A stretch of DNA of 64,000 bases, from positions 1 to 64,000 of the forward strand of contig NZ_KB899253.1 in NCBI RefSeq assembly GCF_000378105.1. Direction: 5' to 3'. Under the pieces are notes generated by a model that had not been told where the DNA came from, did no database searches, and worked only from the letters and a program-made list of their open reading frames with translations. The DNA is from Rubritalea marina DSM 17716 (lineage in GTDB: Bacteria; Verrucomicrobiota; Verrucomicrobiia; Verrucomicrobiales; Akkermansiaceae). The translations under genes and the position numbers were made by a program. Below, piece after piece: positions 15,834 through 24,612 of the stretch; the first letter of the stretch is position 1; the number at the start of each line of letters is the position of its first letter.

Positions 15834-16763
15834 ATGTCTACATACCATGCCTCCGCTTCTATTTCGATTCGTCAGGATATTGATGATGTGTATGCGTATT
15901 TACGCGATCTGAACAACTGGCCGGAATGGTCGCCTTGGTTGGTGTGTGATCCAGAGGTGAAGGTATCGATCGACAACACCAGCTATGCTTGGGAAGGGGA
16001 GTTTGCAGGAAATGGTCGGATTGAGATTTTGAAAGAACAGCCGCACCGTAAGATTGACTTCAAGATGGTGATGAAGCGGCCCTGGAAGGCGCGTTCGCAC
16101 CTCGCCCTGTTGCTGCAAGAGGTGGATGGTGAGACCCAAGTGACGATGACTCGAGCAGGGAAGTTGCCTTTCTATCTCTTCTGGATGAAGGAGGTGATGC
16201 AGCAGCTGGTATTGATGGAATTTCAGCGCGGCTTGCGCATGCTGAAGGACCTCATGGAGACAGGCAAGGTGCTCTCGACAGTGGATTTTCTTGGGAAGCA
16301 AGAGGTCGAAGGGTGTTACTACGTGGGGGTAGAGCGCCACTGTGCCATGGAGTCTATGGAGATCGCCATGCGCGAAGATTTTGCCATGTTGATGGACTGG
16401 GTCAATGAGCAGCCTGATAGCCTTCTCGATGAACGAGGTAAGCAGATGTTCACTCTCTATGACCAATGGAACCTCAAGCACGGCGTCGTGCACTACCGGG
16501 TGTGTCATCCGGTGAAGCAATTGGTTGATGAGGTGCCGCATGGCTTTGTGCGCGGCAAGCGTGATGCTTGTGCCGCGCAGGTGATCGGGCACACCGGGTC
16601 GTACCGCCATCTCGCCAATGCATGGTCTGCCGCGACGGTGCGCGCGCAGGGTAGAATCTTCCGCGGTAACGGGCGCAATAAACCATTCGAAAAGTACAGT
16701 TCCTTCCCGAGTGAGGTGGGTGAGTCGTCAAGTGTCACCTTGGTCTGCATTCCCGAAAAATAG
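15834..16763 (+). CDS. SRPBCC domain fused to GyrI-like effector-binding domain
   Basis: This 309-residue protein has an N-terminal SRPBCC part (about 1-145: SISIRQDIDDVYAYLRDLNNWPEWSPWLV, then strands with TQVTMTRAGKLPFYLFWMKE). The C-terminal part (about 155-309) looks like the AraC effector-binding/GyrI fold (EVEGCYYVGVERHCAMESM, FTLYDQWNLKHGVVHYRVCHPV). No signal peptide or DNA-binding domain is visible. Combined SRPBCC/GyrI proteins are thought to bind small hydrophobic molecules; the ligand is unknown. It is followed 38 bases later by a nitroreductase in the same direction. Confidence 0.65.
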   Translation: MSTYHASASISIRQDIDDVYAYLRDLNNWPEWSPWLVCDPEVKVSIDNTSYAWEGEFAGNGRIEILKEQPHRKIDFKMVMKRPWKARSHLALLLQEVDGETQVTMTRAGKLPFYLFWMKEVMQQLVLMEFQRGLRMLKDLMETGKVLSTVDFLGKQEVEGCYYVGVERHCAMESMEIAMREDFAMLMDWVNEQPDSLLDERGKQMFTLYDQWNLKHGVVHYRVCHPVKQLVDEVPHGFVRGKRDACAAQVIGHTGSYRHLANAWSAATVRAQGRIFRGNGRNKPFEKYSSFPSEVGESSSVTLVCIPEK

Positions 16764-16801
16764 GCATTGCAATCCGGCTCGCATGGCTCAAATTTTGCGC
16801 C

Positions 16802-17386
16802 ATGCAATCCAACGAACTTAGCCAAATCATAGCCAAGCGTCGCAGCATCAAGCCGGCGCTAATGGATCCAGCGCGCGCGATTCCGCAGGAACTCTGGGAG
16901 CAATTATTCGAAGCTGCCAATTGGGCACCGACTCACGGGCTCACCGAGCCGTGGCGCTTTGATGTCTTTGCTGGTGACAAGCGTCAGCTCGTGGCAGACG
17001 CGCTTCAAGCTAGCTACAAAAGCGTGACTCCCGAGGCTGAGTTCCGTCCTGAGAAATTTGAAAAGATGGGCAAGAACCCATTCCTAGCAAACTCGGTAGT
17101 AATCGTGAGCATGCACTTGGCTGAGGGGTCGAAGATTCCTGAAGTCGAGGAAGCTGAGGCGGTTGCCTGTGCCGTGCAGAACCTACACTTGCTAGCCTCT
17201 GAGCTCGGACTCGGTGTCTTTTGGTCATCGCCAGCAGTGAGCTATAGCAGCGCTTTCGAAGAGGCGCTTGAGCTTGGGGATAAGCAAAAATGCCTCGGCA
17301 TGCTTTACGTCGGGTGGCCACGTGAAGGGCTCGAATGGCCGGTGAGCAAGCGTGGCAATGCCATGGATAAAGTCACCTTTCGCTAG
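16802..17386 (+). CDS. Nitroreductase-family FMN oxidoreductase (YdjA-like)
   Basis: The 194-residue protein has the nitroreductase layout: IAKRRSIKPALMDPARAIPQELWEQLFEAANWAPTHGLTEPWRFDVF at the N terminus (the RRS FMN-phosphate contact and the NWAPTHG variant of the family) and AVQNLHLLASELGLGVFWSSP in the FMN-binding middle. The C-terminal half is short, as in E. coli YdjA. It reduces an unknown substrate with NAD(P)H. Cytoplasmic. Confidence 0.82.
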   Translation: MQSNELSQIIAKRRSIKPALMDPARAIPQELWEQLFEAANWAPTHGLTEPWRFDVFAGDKRQLVADALQASYKSVTPEAEFRPEKFEKMGKNPFLANSVVIVSMHLAEGSKIPEVEEAEAVACAVQNLHLLASELGLGVFWSSPAVSYSSAFEEALELGDKQKCLGMLYVGWPREGLEWPVSKRGNAMDKVTFR

Positions 17387-17410
17387 GGCGATTCGATCAT
17401 GGACTAAGGG

Positions 17411-17450
17411 CATCACTTCAAAAAGTGATGGCACTAAACAAAAAGTGCCA
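17411..17450. other. Two adjacent hairpins downstream of the nitroreductase gene
   Basis: CATCACTT at 17411-17418 pairs with AAGTGATG at 17423-17430, and TGGCACT at 17429-17435 pairs with AGTGCCA at 17444-17450. No T tract follows, so termination is possible but unproven. The rest of 17387-17613 shows no gene. Confidence 0.4.
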
Positions 17451-17613
17451 AGAGACTGCGGCAACTCTAGACACGCTACCGTTGCTCCGATTAAGGCCTG
17501 GCGGGTTTCACACGCTAGAGCTCCACAGCTCTTGACGCGCCCTGTGTAGGATTGGCGACAGGCAATTGCAAGAATCATTTTGGGAAAAGCGAGCAAGGCT
17601 CAGCTGCAGCGAC

Positions 17614-20430
17614 CTACCAGAAAATGGAGATGTTGCCGCCCAGGCTTGATTCGTGACCGTGTGACCTCCACGCATAGAGGTAGCCGGCTCCTACTTGGCA
17701 GTTTTGTGTCACTGCTGCTTCCACGCCGAGCCCTGCGATGAGTCCATGTGGTCCGCGGTTTTGGCCAACGAAAGTGCTGCTAGAGATTCCGCCTAAGCCG
17801 GCTCTAATGTCATGGGCGCTATTTTGATCTGCATAGGCATCGTACTCGTAACGCAGTCGAAGCTTAGTTAGAAACTCACCAGCACGGATCTCATGCCTGT
17901 GGGTGAGATCGCATCCGGCACTGAATAGTAGGGCTTGAGCATCTGCTGATTCCACTTGGTAGTCGTAGCTGCTGCCGCCACCGCTCTCATTGAATCCGTT
18001 CTGCTTGAGGTAGGTGTAGAGCGCGCCAATGGATGGGGTGAGGGTGAGATCCTTACGCCATAGATAGTCTTTTTCCAACATCGCTCCGAGGGTGACGCCT
18101 TGGCTTGCAAAGTCGGCGCTGGAGGAGGACGCAATTCCTCCAGAGGTTGTGTGGTTGAGGCGTGAGGCATCGCTTTCCCCGTAGAATCCATTGAGCAAGG
18201 TATTGAGGCGTAGCCCGTTGTTTAGGCGGTGTTGGTTGTAGAGGCCTATGAGGAAATAGTTACTGTCAATATCGTGGTTGATATGGTCGTGCTCTTTGAG
18301 CCTGCTGAACGCGCCACCTATAAAGATTCCAGTGGTGTGGCTTTGGTTGTGAAGCAAGTCGTAGCCTGCGGCAATTCCAAAGATGTCGTAGTCAAAATTT
18401 CCAGTGACATTACTTGCTCCAGTGACGGATCCGTCGGTGAATGCAGTGTCTATCCAGAGCCTTTGTTGGTGTTCAAGTGCTTGATTGATGGTGGCTTTGG
18501 AGTCGTTTGACTGAGCCCGCATGAGGTGTCTTCTGGATGCTTGGCTTAAAGCCATATTGGATATGAGATCGGTGGCTTCAAGGCCGATAGTGAGATTGGA
18601 TGAGTAGGCTTCTGGGTTGTTCTGGCTGGCGGCGAATGCCAAACCTGCGGTTGTGAGTCCTTGTAGCGCTGGATGCATGTTGAGCTGTGCTTGGGTGGGG
18701 GATTGATTGCCGCTGATGCCAAGAGTTTGTTGGATGTATTGTTGTGCTGCTTGTTGTTTGTTGGATGAAGAACTGGGTCTACTTGGAGGTGTTTGAGTGG
18801 TAAGGCTCTGGGGTAGCTGAATGGGCGTTGGTGTTTGTGCTACCGAGGAAACTACCTGCTGTGCGGTCTTGATGCCAAATCTCACCTTTACTTGCTGGTC
18901 GGTAATGGTGGTGCTTTCTGGCTCAGCTCCGACGAAGGCGTGAAAGCTATGGGCGTCCTCGACTATGTTGGCTGTTGGAAGTTTCGAGAGTCCGCTGGCT
19001 GCAGTGATCACGGTGAATTCTCTACCATTGAGATAAGCGCTGGGGCTCTGCGCCATTTGGTTGTCGACCAGACTGATGACAGGAAGGGTATTCATGTGGA
19101 CTGCGCCAGCGACTTGGACTTGGTCGTGGGTGGTTCCTGGGAGGTCGCCCGCGCCTTGCGTGGGGTCCATGTTGACGCTGTACTTGGTGCCACTGAGGTC
19201 AAGTGCACCGCTGCCATTGAAGCTCAGTGTGCCGATTCCATTGTTGATGTTACCGGGGCTGAGTTGAATGATTTTTTGTAATGTTTTGGTTCCGAGTTCT
19301 ACGGCACCATCTCCATAGAGTCGGCTCACTTCGGTATTGGAGTATACTTGGGAGATGTCGAGGGTGGCGCCGGCATCAATACTGACCGACGAGGCGTCAA
19401 CCAAAGTGGCATCACCAGCCAGTCCGAGGGTGCCAGCCTCGATGCTGAGGTCGCCTTTGTAAAAGCGACTGATGCCGTGGAGAGTGATCTTGCTAGTCCC
19501 TCGCTTGATGAATCTCCCAGAGCCTTGAAAAGTGGCGCCTGGGATGTCTGCATCGAATGATTGGTCAAAAATGAGGCTGCCGCCATTCAGTGTGGTACGG
19601 GTGCCGTAGACAAAGGCATTGGATGTGATTTGAAGTTCTCCTTCGTTGACCTCGATGTAGCCGAAACCGTCGGTGAAGCCAAGGCTGTCACCTGAGGCTT
19701 TATTGACATCTCCGTTGAACGTAAATTTTCCAGTTCCTCTCTTGGTGAGCTGTGGGAGGCCTTGGTTGTCATAAATGATATTCCCGTTGTACGTGTAGTC
19801 ATTGCCATCGCCATTGTTGACGATGATGTCGCCGTAGTTGTTGCTTTTTCCAATATTGGTGAGGCGGATGTCGCCATCTCCTTGGATGGCTCCTAAGCTG
19901 ATGTACTGGCCAGTGGTGCTATCTAGGTTGAACTCGACGTGAAATGTACTTCCACTGTCGATATTGAAGTAGGCATTCTCAACGTGAAGGCGCGTGGTGG
20001 ATGAGCCAGTGTTGTGTGTGATTAGCTTAAATTGCGCATTGTTGGTGAGGTGGACATCGCCTTGAATATTCGTGCTGAAGTTCGAATACATTGTCACTAG
20101 TCCTGAGCCGCTGCCCCCGTCATCGATGGTCAGTCCGTTACTAATGTTGATATTGGGAACTACAAATGCCATGCCTGTACCCATGCTGTTAATTGTTAGG
20201 CTATTGGGGTAAGTTAAGCTGCTGTTGGTGCCACCAACAATGCAAGTGGCAGTGGATCCATCGTTTCGGCCATTGATCACGGTGAAGCCTGGACTGGTGG
20301 GGAAGCTTCGTGGGTCGACTGCTGTACTGCCAGTGTGGTCACAGACTGTGTCTGCGGCGTAGACTTGCTTAGAAATTGGTAGAGAGAAGATGATACCAAT
20401 GACGATTTGGGAGGTAGTATAAACTTTCAT
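17614..20430 (-). CDS. Autotransporter adhesin-like outer membrane protein
   Basis: This 938-residue protein has a signal peptide (ending near QVYAADT). A long passenger of Gly/Asn/Thr-rich beta-helix repeats includes the autotransporter-associated pattern LSIEAGTLGLAGDATL near residue 330. A Pro/Gln/Ser-rich linker lies around 540-570. A C-terminal beta-barrel of roughly 290 residues ends in the aromatic ISIFW typical of translocated barrels. The passenger is displayed on the surface; what it binds is unknown. It is transcribed divergently from the mlaF gene. Passenger repeats do not identify a catalytic domain, so adhesion or surface structure is the most likely role. Confidence 0.82.
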   Translation of the reverse strand: MKVYTTSQIVIGIIFSLPISKQVYAADTVCDHTGSTAVDPRSFPTSPGFTVINGRNDGSTATCIVGGTNSSLTYPNSLTINSMGTGMAFVVPNINISNGLTIDDGGSGSGLVTMYSNFSTNIQGDVHLTNNAQFKLITHNTGSSTTRLHVENAYFNIDSGSTFHVEFNLDSTTGQYISLGAIQGDGDIRLTNIGKSNNYGDIIVNNGDGNDYTYNGNIIYDNQGLPQLTKRGTGKFTFNGDVNKASGDSLGFTDGFGYIEVNEGELQITSNAFVYGTRTTLNGGSLIFDQSFDADIPGATFQGSGRFIKRGTSKITLHGISRFYKGDLSIEAGTLGLAGDATLVDASSVSIDAGATLDISQVYSNTEVSRLYGDGAVELGTKTLQKIIQLSPGNINNGIGTLSFNGSGALDLSGTKYSVNMDPTQGAGDLPGTTHDQVQVAGAVHMNTLPVISLVDNQMAQSPSAYLNGREFTVITAASGLSKLPTANIVEDAHSFHAFVGAEPESTTITDQQVKVRFGIKTAQQVVSSVAQTPTPIQLPQSLTTQTPPSRPSSSSNKQQAAQQYIQQTLGISGNQSPTQAQLNMHPALQGLTTAGLAFAASQNNPEAYSSNLTIGLEATDLISNMALSQASRRHLMRAQSNDSKATINQALEHQQRLWIDTAFTDGSVTGASNVTGNFDYDIFGIAAGYDLLHNQSHTTGIFIGGAFSRLKEHDHINHDIDSNYFLIGLYNQHRLNNGLRLNTLLNGFYGESDASRLNHTTSGGIASSSSADFASQGVTLGAMLEKDYLWRKDLTLTPSIGALYTYLKQNGFNESGGGSSYDYQVESADAQALLFSAGCDLTHRHEIRAGEFLTKLRLRYEYDAYADQNSAHDIRAGLGGISSSTFVGQNRGPHGLIAGLGVEAAVTQNCQVGAGYLYAWRSHGHESSLGGNISIFW

Positions 20431-20558
20431 GAGAATAGTGAGATCTAACCATAATGTCAGGCTGACACCGTGATGGCAATGTGAAAGTGCTGCGGGGAGT
20501 TGATCTAGTGGCTTATTTCTCTTTTCAATTGCGTGGTGCTGCTTCTAAATGTGGGTCG

Positions 20559-21314
20559 ATGTCAGAGAGGCAACCATTTATTGAGGCGCGAGGCTTGGAG
20601 AAGAGCTTTGGCTCACAGCATATTTTGCGCGGTCTTCATGCCACAGTGTACAAGGGGGAGACCTTGGTGGTGCTGGGGCCATCTGGTGAGGGAAAGTCAG
20701 TGTTGATGAAGTTGCTCACGGGCTTGCTGAGTCCTGATGCTGGCGAGGTCTTGGTGGACGGCAAGCGCATTGACAACTTAGACGAGCGCGAGTTGCTTAC
20801 GTTGCGTCGCCGCATGGGCATGATGTTTCAGAATGGCGCACTCTTTGACTCGATGACGGTTGGCCAGAATGTGGCGTTTCCATTGCGGATGAATGAAGTT
20901 GCCGATGAGGAGGAGATCTACCAAAGGGTAGAGGAATCCTTGGAGATTGTACGGCTTAGCGGGCAAGGTGATAAGATGCCTTCAGATCTTTCTGGAGGCA
21001 TGCGCAAGCGTGTCGCTTTGGCGCGCGCGGTGGTGAGTCGACCCCATTGTATTTTCTATGACGAACCGCATGCTGGACTCGATCCGGTCACGGCGGATAA
21101 GATTGATCGATTGATCAAGCGCCTCGAAGGCGAGCACGGGATCACCAATATCGTGGTGACTCACGAAATGCGTAGCGTGTTTCGGATTGCAGACCGTGTG
21201 CTCTTTATCAAAGGGGGAGTGGTTTATTGGGAAGGTACTGCGGCAGAGCTTCAGTCGGTAGATGATCCATTCTTGAGGGACTTCATCGATGGTAATTCCG
21301 GCGCGCCTTGGTGA
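20559..21314 (+). CDS. mlaF: ABC transporter ATPase of an MlaFEDB-type lipid transporter
   Basis: From the ATG at 20559 the protein has 251 residues with Walker A GPSGEGKS (40-47), Q-loop QNGALFDSMTVGQNVAFPLR, signature LSGGM (144-148) and Walker B FYDEPHAGLDP (167-175). The QNGALFDSMTVxxNVxFPLR segment is characteristic of MlaF, the motor of retrograde phospholipid transport. The residue after DEP is His rather than the common Thr. An MCE-domain gene follows 74 bases later, supporting the call. The permease MlaE is not in the window. Confidence 0.85.
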   Translation: MSERQPFIEARGLEKSFGSQHILRGLHATVYKGETLVVLGPSGEGKSVLMKLLTGLLSPDAGEVLVDGKRIDNLDERELLTLRRRMGMMFQNGALFDSMTVGQNVAFPLRMNEVADEEEIYQRVEESLEIVRLSGQGDKMPSDLSGGMRKRVALARAVVSRPHCIFYDEPHAGLDPVTADKIDRLIKRLEGEHGITNIVVTHEMRSVFRIADRVLFIKGGVVYWEGTAAELQSVDDPFLRDFIDGNSGAPW

Positions 21315-21388
21315 CTTTACGCTAGTGTGAGTGTTCCCTAAAATTCTGCCCTTGCATATCTAGCAGCAAGAGCTGAGAATCTGCGCCA

Positions 21389-22420
21389 ATGCAGCTCAAA
21401 GAGAAACGCCCGGAAACCCTCGCAGGTCTTTTTGTATTTGTCGGCATCCTTGTGTTGGCATTGCTGATTGTGCAGTTTGGTAAGATCAAGCAACAGTTCA
21501 GCGATGATTATCACATTTATGTGGAGTTTGAGAATGCCTCAGGCTTGATCAAGGGCAGTGAGGTGCGACTTGGTGGTGCCAAGGTGGGGCGCGTGACGCA
21601 GGTCCCGGAGCTCACTGACAACTTGAGTGTGCGGGTGGATTTGGCAATTGATGAACGTGTTCCAATCTATCGTGGTTCTGAATTTCAGATTCAATCGTTG
21701 TCATTGCTAGGTGACAAGATGGTGGTGATCGTTCCACCGTCGACGCGTAGTGACGCCGCGAGACTGGTCGATGGAGACATGGCCCAAGGGGTTGAGACCG
21801 CAGGACTTCAGGGCTTGCAGTCAGATGCCTCTGGTGTGGCGCGCAATGCTCAGCGTGTGCTCAGTCGAATGGATGAGCGCTTGGCCGATGTAGAGGAAAT
21901 GTTGGCGGATTTCCGAGTGACACTAGACCGAGTGAATAACGGGGTGCTTTCCGATCAAAATATTCAGGCATTCGAGGGCACGATGGCGAACATCGAAGAG
22001 ACCACGTCACGCTTTGCCAAGGCTAGCCAAGATCTGGAAACAGGCCTCAAGGAACTGCCTTCAACGATCTCAGCCGTGCGAGCCGTGGCGGAGCGAGGCG
22101 ACAGTACCTTCCAGAGCCTTCAGGAGAAGATGGATAAGATCGACCCTGTGCTAGACGAGCTGCCAAGCACCGTGCGTAGTTATCGCGAGCTTGGAAAGAA
22201 GCTCAGCCAGCTCACTGACAGCGCGAACACCACGATCAAATCGATGAAGCAAGGGCAAGGGCTACTGGGGGCTCTTCTCTATGATGAACAAGTCAGTCAG
22301 GATACCAAAGACTTCATCCAGAATCTCAAAAAGCATGGTCTTCTCGGGTATAAAGATGAAGACAGCTCAAAGCCTTACGATGCCAAAGATAGCCGTTTTC
22401 GCGGCATTCGACGCGATTGA
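21389..22420 (+). CDS. mlaD: MCE-domain protein, MlaD-like substrate-binding subunit
   Basis: The protein has 343 residues. One N-terminal membrane helix (about 10-30) is followed by a single MCE domain (about 40-118: YHIYVEFENASGLIKGSEVRLGGAKVGRVTQV, then FQIQSLSLLGDKMVVIVP). A long helical C-terminal region (about 145-310) contains repeated LADVEEMLADFRVTLDRV-type heptads. E. coli MlaD is about 180 residues, so this version carries a long periplasmic helical extension, as in MCE proteins that reach across the periplasm. It partners with the ATPase just upstream. Confidence 0.85.
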   Translation: MQLKEKRPETLAGLFVFVGILVLALLIVQFGKIKQQFSDDYHIYVEFENASGLIKGSEVRLGGAKVGRVTQVPELTDNLSVRVDLAIDERVPIYRGSEFQIQSLSLLGDKMVVIVPPSTRSDAARLVDGDMAQGVETAGLQGLQSDASGVARNAQRVLSRMDERLADVEEMLADFRVTLDRVNNGVLSDQNIQAFEGTMANIEETTSRFAKASQDLETGLKELPSTISAVRAVAERGDSTFQSLQEKMDKIDPVLDELPSTVRSYRELGKKLSQLTDSANTTIKSMKQGQGLLGALLYDEQVSQDTKDFIQNLKKHGLLGYKDEDSSKPYDAKDSRFRGIRRD

Positions 22421-22488
22421 TCAGGGCATAGAAAACATGACTTCTCTTGTAATGGCGGCGTGTCCTCGAGTCCTAGAGAATCTGGTGC

Positions 22489-22887
22489 ATGATCCACTAT
22501 AGAAATGGTCGGCCCAAGCCACAAGATCCAGGCAATGGGGTACAAGGTTTTCAAGGTAGGCAGAATACACGGCCCTACGACCCAAGAAAAGAGCGCTGGG
22601 GTAGACGGGTGGCTCGCTACACGTATAGGGTGGCTTGGGTGGCACACGGCTACTTTGCTTTGGGCATGCTCCTACATTCCCTAGGAGCTGAGCCGTTACC
22701 GCATGCTGGATCTGTGCTCGTTCTCGCTCTTCCTGTGGTACTCGCGGGGAGGTTGATCGCCAACGGTCTCACTCGGCATGACGAAGATTTTAGCTACAAG
22801 GCTGTGAAGGTCTATTTCTCAGGCCTGCTCGTCTACTTGGTACTCGGAATAGCTGGCGCTGTGGTGAACCTATTCTTTGTTGCTTGA
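22489..22887 (+). CDS. Hypothetical inner-membrane protein, 132 aa
   Basis: I do not recognise it. The first 45 residues are basic and Gly/Pro-rich (MIHYRNGRPKPQDPGNGVQGFQ), followed by three hydrophobic segments near 50-66, 72-92 and 108-130. It lies 68 bases after mlaD in the same direction, so it may belong to the same transcript. No family motif is visible. Confidence 0.55.
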   Translation: MIHYRNGRPKPQDPGNGVQGFQGRQNTRPYDPRKERWGRRVARYTYRVAWVAHGYFALGMLLHSLGAEPLPHAGSVLVLALPVVLAGRLIANGLTRHDEDFSYKAVKVYFSGLLVYLVLGIAGAVVNLFFVA

Positions 22888-23077
22888 GCGGGAGTAGATT
22901 GAAGCGCGCTGAACTAGAGGTAATTAGCAAAAACAAGCCCGGGGAATCATCCCTAGAGAGGCAGGGAGCATGATGATCAAACGCGTGAATTATAAGATTT
23001 ACCACTGTTAGTCGATTCATGTCAAAGAAAGAATCTAAGTCGGGGTTCTGCTAACTGTTAGGTTGATTTTTTTTATA

Positions 23078-23118
23078 CCCAATCGGGTGGATTGTGACAC
23101 TTTTGCCCACTTGGGTGG
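23078..23118. promoter_or_regulatory. Paired palindromic motifs upstream of the ribonucleotide reductase genes
   Basis: CCCAATCGGGTGG (23078-23090) and CCCACTTGGGTGG (23106-23118) are similar partly palindromic 13-mers 28 bases apart. They lie in the gene-free 22888-23419 stretch that must hold the promoter of the nrd locus. An operator role is a guess. The spacing does not match the usual NrdR box arrangement. Confidence 0.3.
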
Positions 23119-23201
23119 GGAGGGCTCTGAAGGCTAAGAAAATCCAAGCTTTTCGACGATTTTGTGGGTGGAGGTAGAAAAGAGGCTAGATGGGCAATAG
23201 C

Positions 23202-23213
23202 ACAACATGTTGT
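23202..23213. promoter_or_regulatory. Perfect 12-bp palindrome upstream of the first R2 gene
   Basis: ACAACATGTTGT is a perfect palindrome about 200 bases before the likely start of the first R2 gene and just before the AT-rich ATTGTGAATAATTTG. It could be an operator or part of the promoter region. It only loosely resembles an NrdR box. Confidence 0.3.
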
Positions 23214-23419
23214 ATTGTGAATAATTTGTTTATACCACATAGGATAAAATGGCGTTGACCAGATTTAGTAAAATCGACATAGTTGTGAGCATGTCAGAGC
23301 GGGTGGCTGAAGCTGCCAAAGCGAGTCAAAACCACCCTGCGACGCCAAGCCTTGAAAGATGGGGCTTTGAAGCGCGGAGCCTACCTCAAACCACCTCCTA
23401 CCCAGCACAACATCACACT

Positions 23420-24478
23420 ATGTCCACCACCACAGTCACCCTCGGCGATCGCACCTTTGAGATTGATGAAGCCAAAGCGCAGGAAGCGTACGCGGCGAAG
23501 AAAGTCATCAATGGTCGTGACACCATGTTCTTCAATATCCTACCGCTGAAGTACCAGTGGGCGTACGAGCTGTATAAGGAAATGAAGAACAACCACTGGG
23601 AGCCTGAAGACGTGGCGCTTCGCGCGGATGCCGACCTATGGGATGCCTTGCCGGAGGAAGCGCAGCAGGTGCTACAGATGCTGATGGGCTACCAAGCAAG
23701 CTCAGGCGAGATCACAGGAGCGGAAGAAATTTATGCGATTCGTGACATTGTCACCGCCCCCGAGCTCAAGCTTGTATTTGGCCGCTACGTGCACGAGCAG
23801 AACACTCAGCAAGACGTCCTTGTTCATATCTTTAGTTCACTCGGGCTCAACCCGAGCCAATGCACCCAAGGATTCGCCGAGGTAGCCGCCAAGCTCAGCG
23901 CGTTTACCGCCGAGCACCTGGTTGAGCTTGATCGCCACCTCGACATGACTGATTTGGCCAACAAGCGAGCCTTCGCAAAGAACACCTTTTTCTTCAGCCA
24001 GTGCATGGAAGGATTGCAGCTCTACAGTCTTTACGCTCAATTGATTGGGCTTGGGCACCGAGGCCTGCTCACAGGCGTTTCTGAGATCTTTACCAAATTG
24101 CTTCGTGATGCGGGCTTCCGCTGCGAGCTCTTCCGGAAGCTCTTCATCGAGCTTTGCCAGGAAAACCCAGACATCCGCGATGCCGCCTTTGATGCTGAGC
24201 TCGAGGCACTGATGCAATCTGCGGTAGCGGTTGAGCAGGAGTTTATAGCGAATGCTCTTCCTGAGCTTGAGCAATCAGGTTATACTGCAGAGTCACTCAC
24301 TACTTACATTGACCACGTAGCCGCCAAGCGACTGGCCTCTTGTGGTCTTGGCCCAGAGCCTGCTGGCTCCTCCTTGCCACAGCTAGACGAAGTATTCTTC
24401 CCGAGTGAGGTGCACGCTATGCACGCCAGCGCCACAACCTCCAGCAGCATTTCTGACTTCGACGACGACGACCTTTAG
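23420..24478 (+). CDS. Degenerate ribonucleotide reductase R2 paralogue lacking metal ligands
   Basis: This 352-residue protein aligns with the class Ic R2 encoded just downstream over its whole length, gap-free for at least the first 134 residues. Of the six dimetal ligands of that R2, only Glu197 remains. Glu96 is Gly, Glu127 is Gln, His130 is Gln, Glu233 is Ala231 and His236 is Arg234. Leu134 occupies the radical-Tyr position, so it cannot hold a normal metal-radical cofactor. The frame is intact, and the end (SDFDDDDL) keeps the R2 tail used to dock on R1. A structural partner of the active R2, as yeast Rnr4 is for Rnr2, is the best inference. I chose the ATG at 23420 because it matches the start of the sister gene; an upstream in-frame ATG at 23249 exists. 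Confidence 0.85.
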   Translation: MSTTTVTLGDRTFEIDEAKAQEAYAAKKVINGRDTMFFNILPLKYQWAYELYKEMKNNHWEPEDVALRADADLWDALPEEAQQVLQMLMGYQASSGEITGAEEIYAIRDIVTAPELKLVFGRYVHEQNTQQDVLVHIFSSLGLNPSQCTQGFAEVAAKLSAFTAEHLVELDRHLDMTDLANKRAFAKNTFFFSQCMEGLQLYSLYAQLIGLGHRGLLTGVSEIFTKLLRDAGFRCELFRKLFIELCQENPDIRDAAFDAELEALMQSAVAVEQEFIANALPELEQSGYTAESLTTYIDHVAAKRLASCGLGPEPAGSSLPQLDEVFFPSEVHAMHASATTSSSISDFDDDDL

Positions 24479-24490
24479 CGAAGCTAAAGG

Positions 24491-24605
24491 AGTGATCAGT
24501 GTGGAGTGCGAAGTGTGAAGCCCAGCATTCCTCAGCAACCACTCCTAAAAACCCTAGGTTTCAAATTATAAAATACTCCTCACTTCACACTCCCAACTTA
24601 TCACT
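24491..24605. repeat. MITE-like inverted-repeat element 1, directly after the first R2 gene
   Basis: The left end AGTGATCAGTGTGGAGTG and the right end, read on the opposite strand as AGTGATAAGTTGGGAGTG, form imperfect terminal repeats of about 24 bp around a 115-bp element. It is preceded by a hairpin (CTTTAGC-gaa-GCTAAAG) that contains the TAG stop codon of the R2 gene. Inside lies ACCCTAGGTT at 24551, a motif that recurs in other intergenic regions. Confidence 0.6.
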
Positions 24606-24612
24606 TGCACCC

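Noticed and set aside
17387-17613. tRNA gene in the hairpin-rich gap after the nitroreductase
   Set aside because: The hairpins do not form a cloverleaf, and no GGTTCGAATCC-type T-loop was found. No tRNA was recognised anywhere in the window.
22888-23247. Cobalamin or other riboswitch before the reductase genes
   Set aside because: No B12-box or other conserved riboswitch core was seen; only short palindromes are present.
23420-24478. Calling the first R2 gene a pseudogene
   Set aside because: The frame is intact, the fold-defining residues and the R1-docking tail are kept, and changes concentrate at the metal ligands, which argues for a changed function rather than decay.
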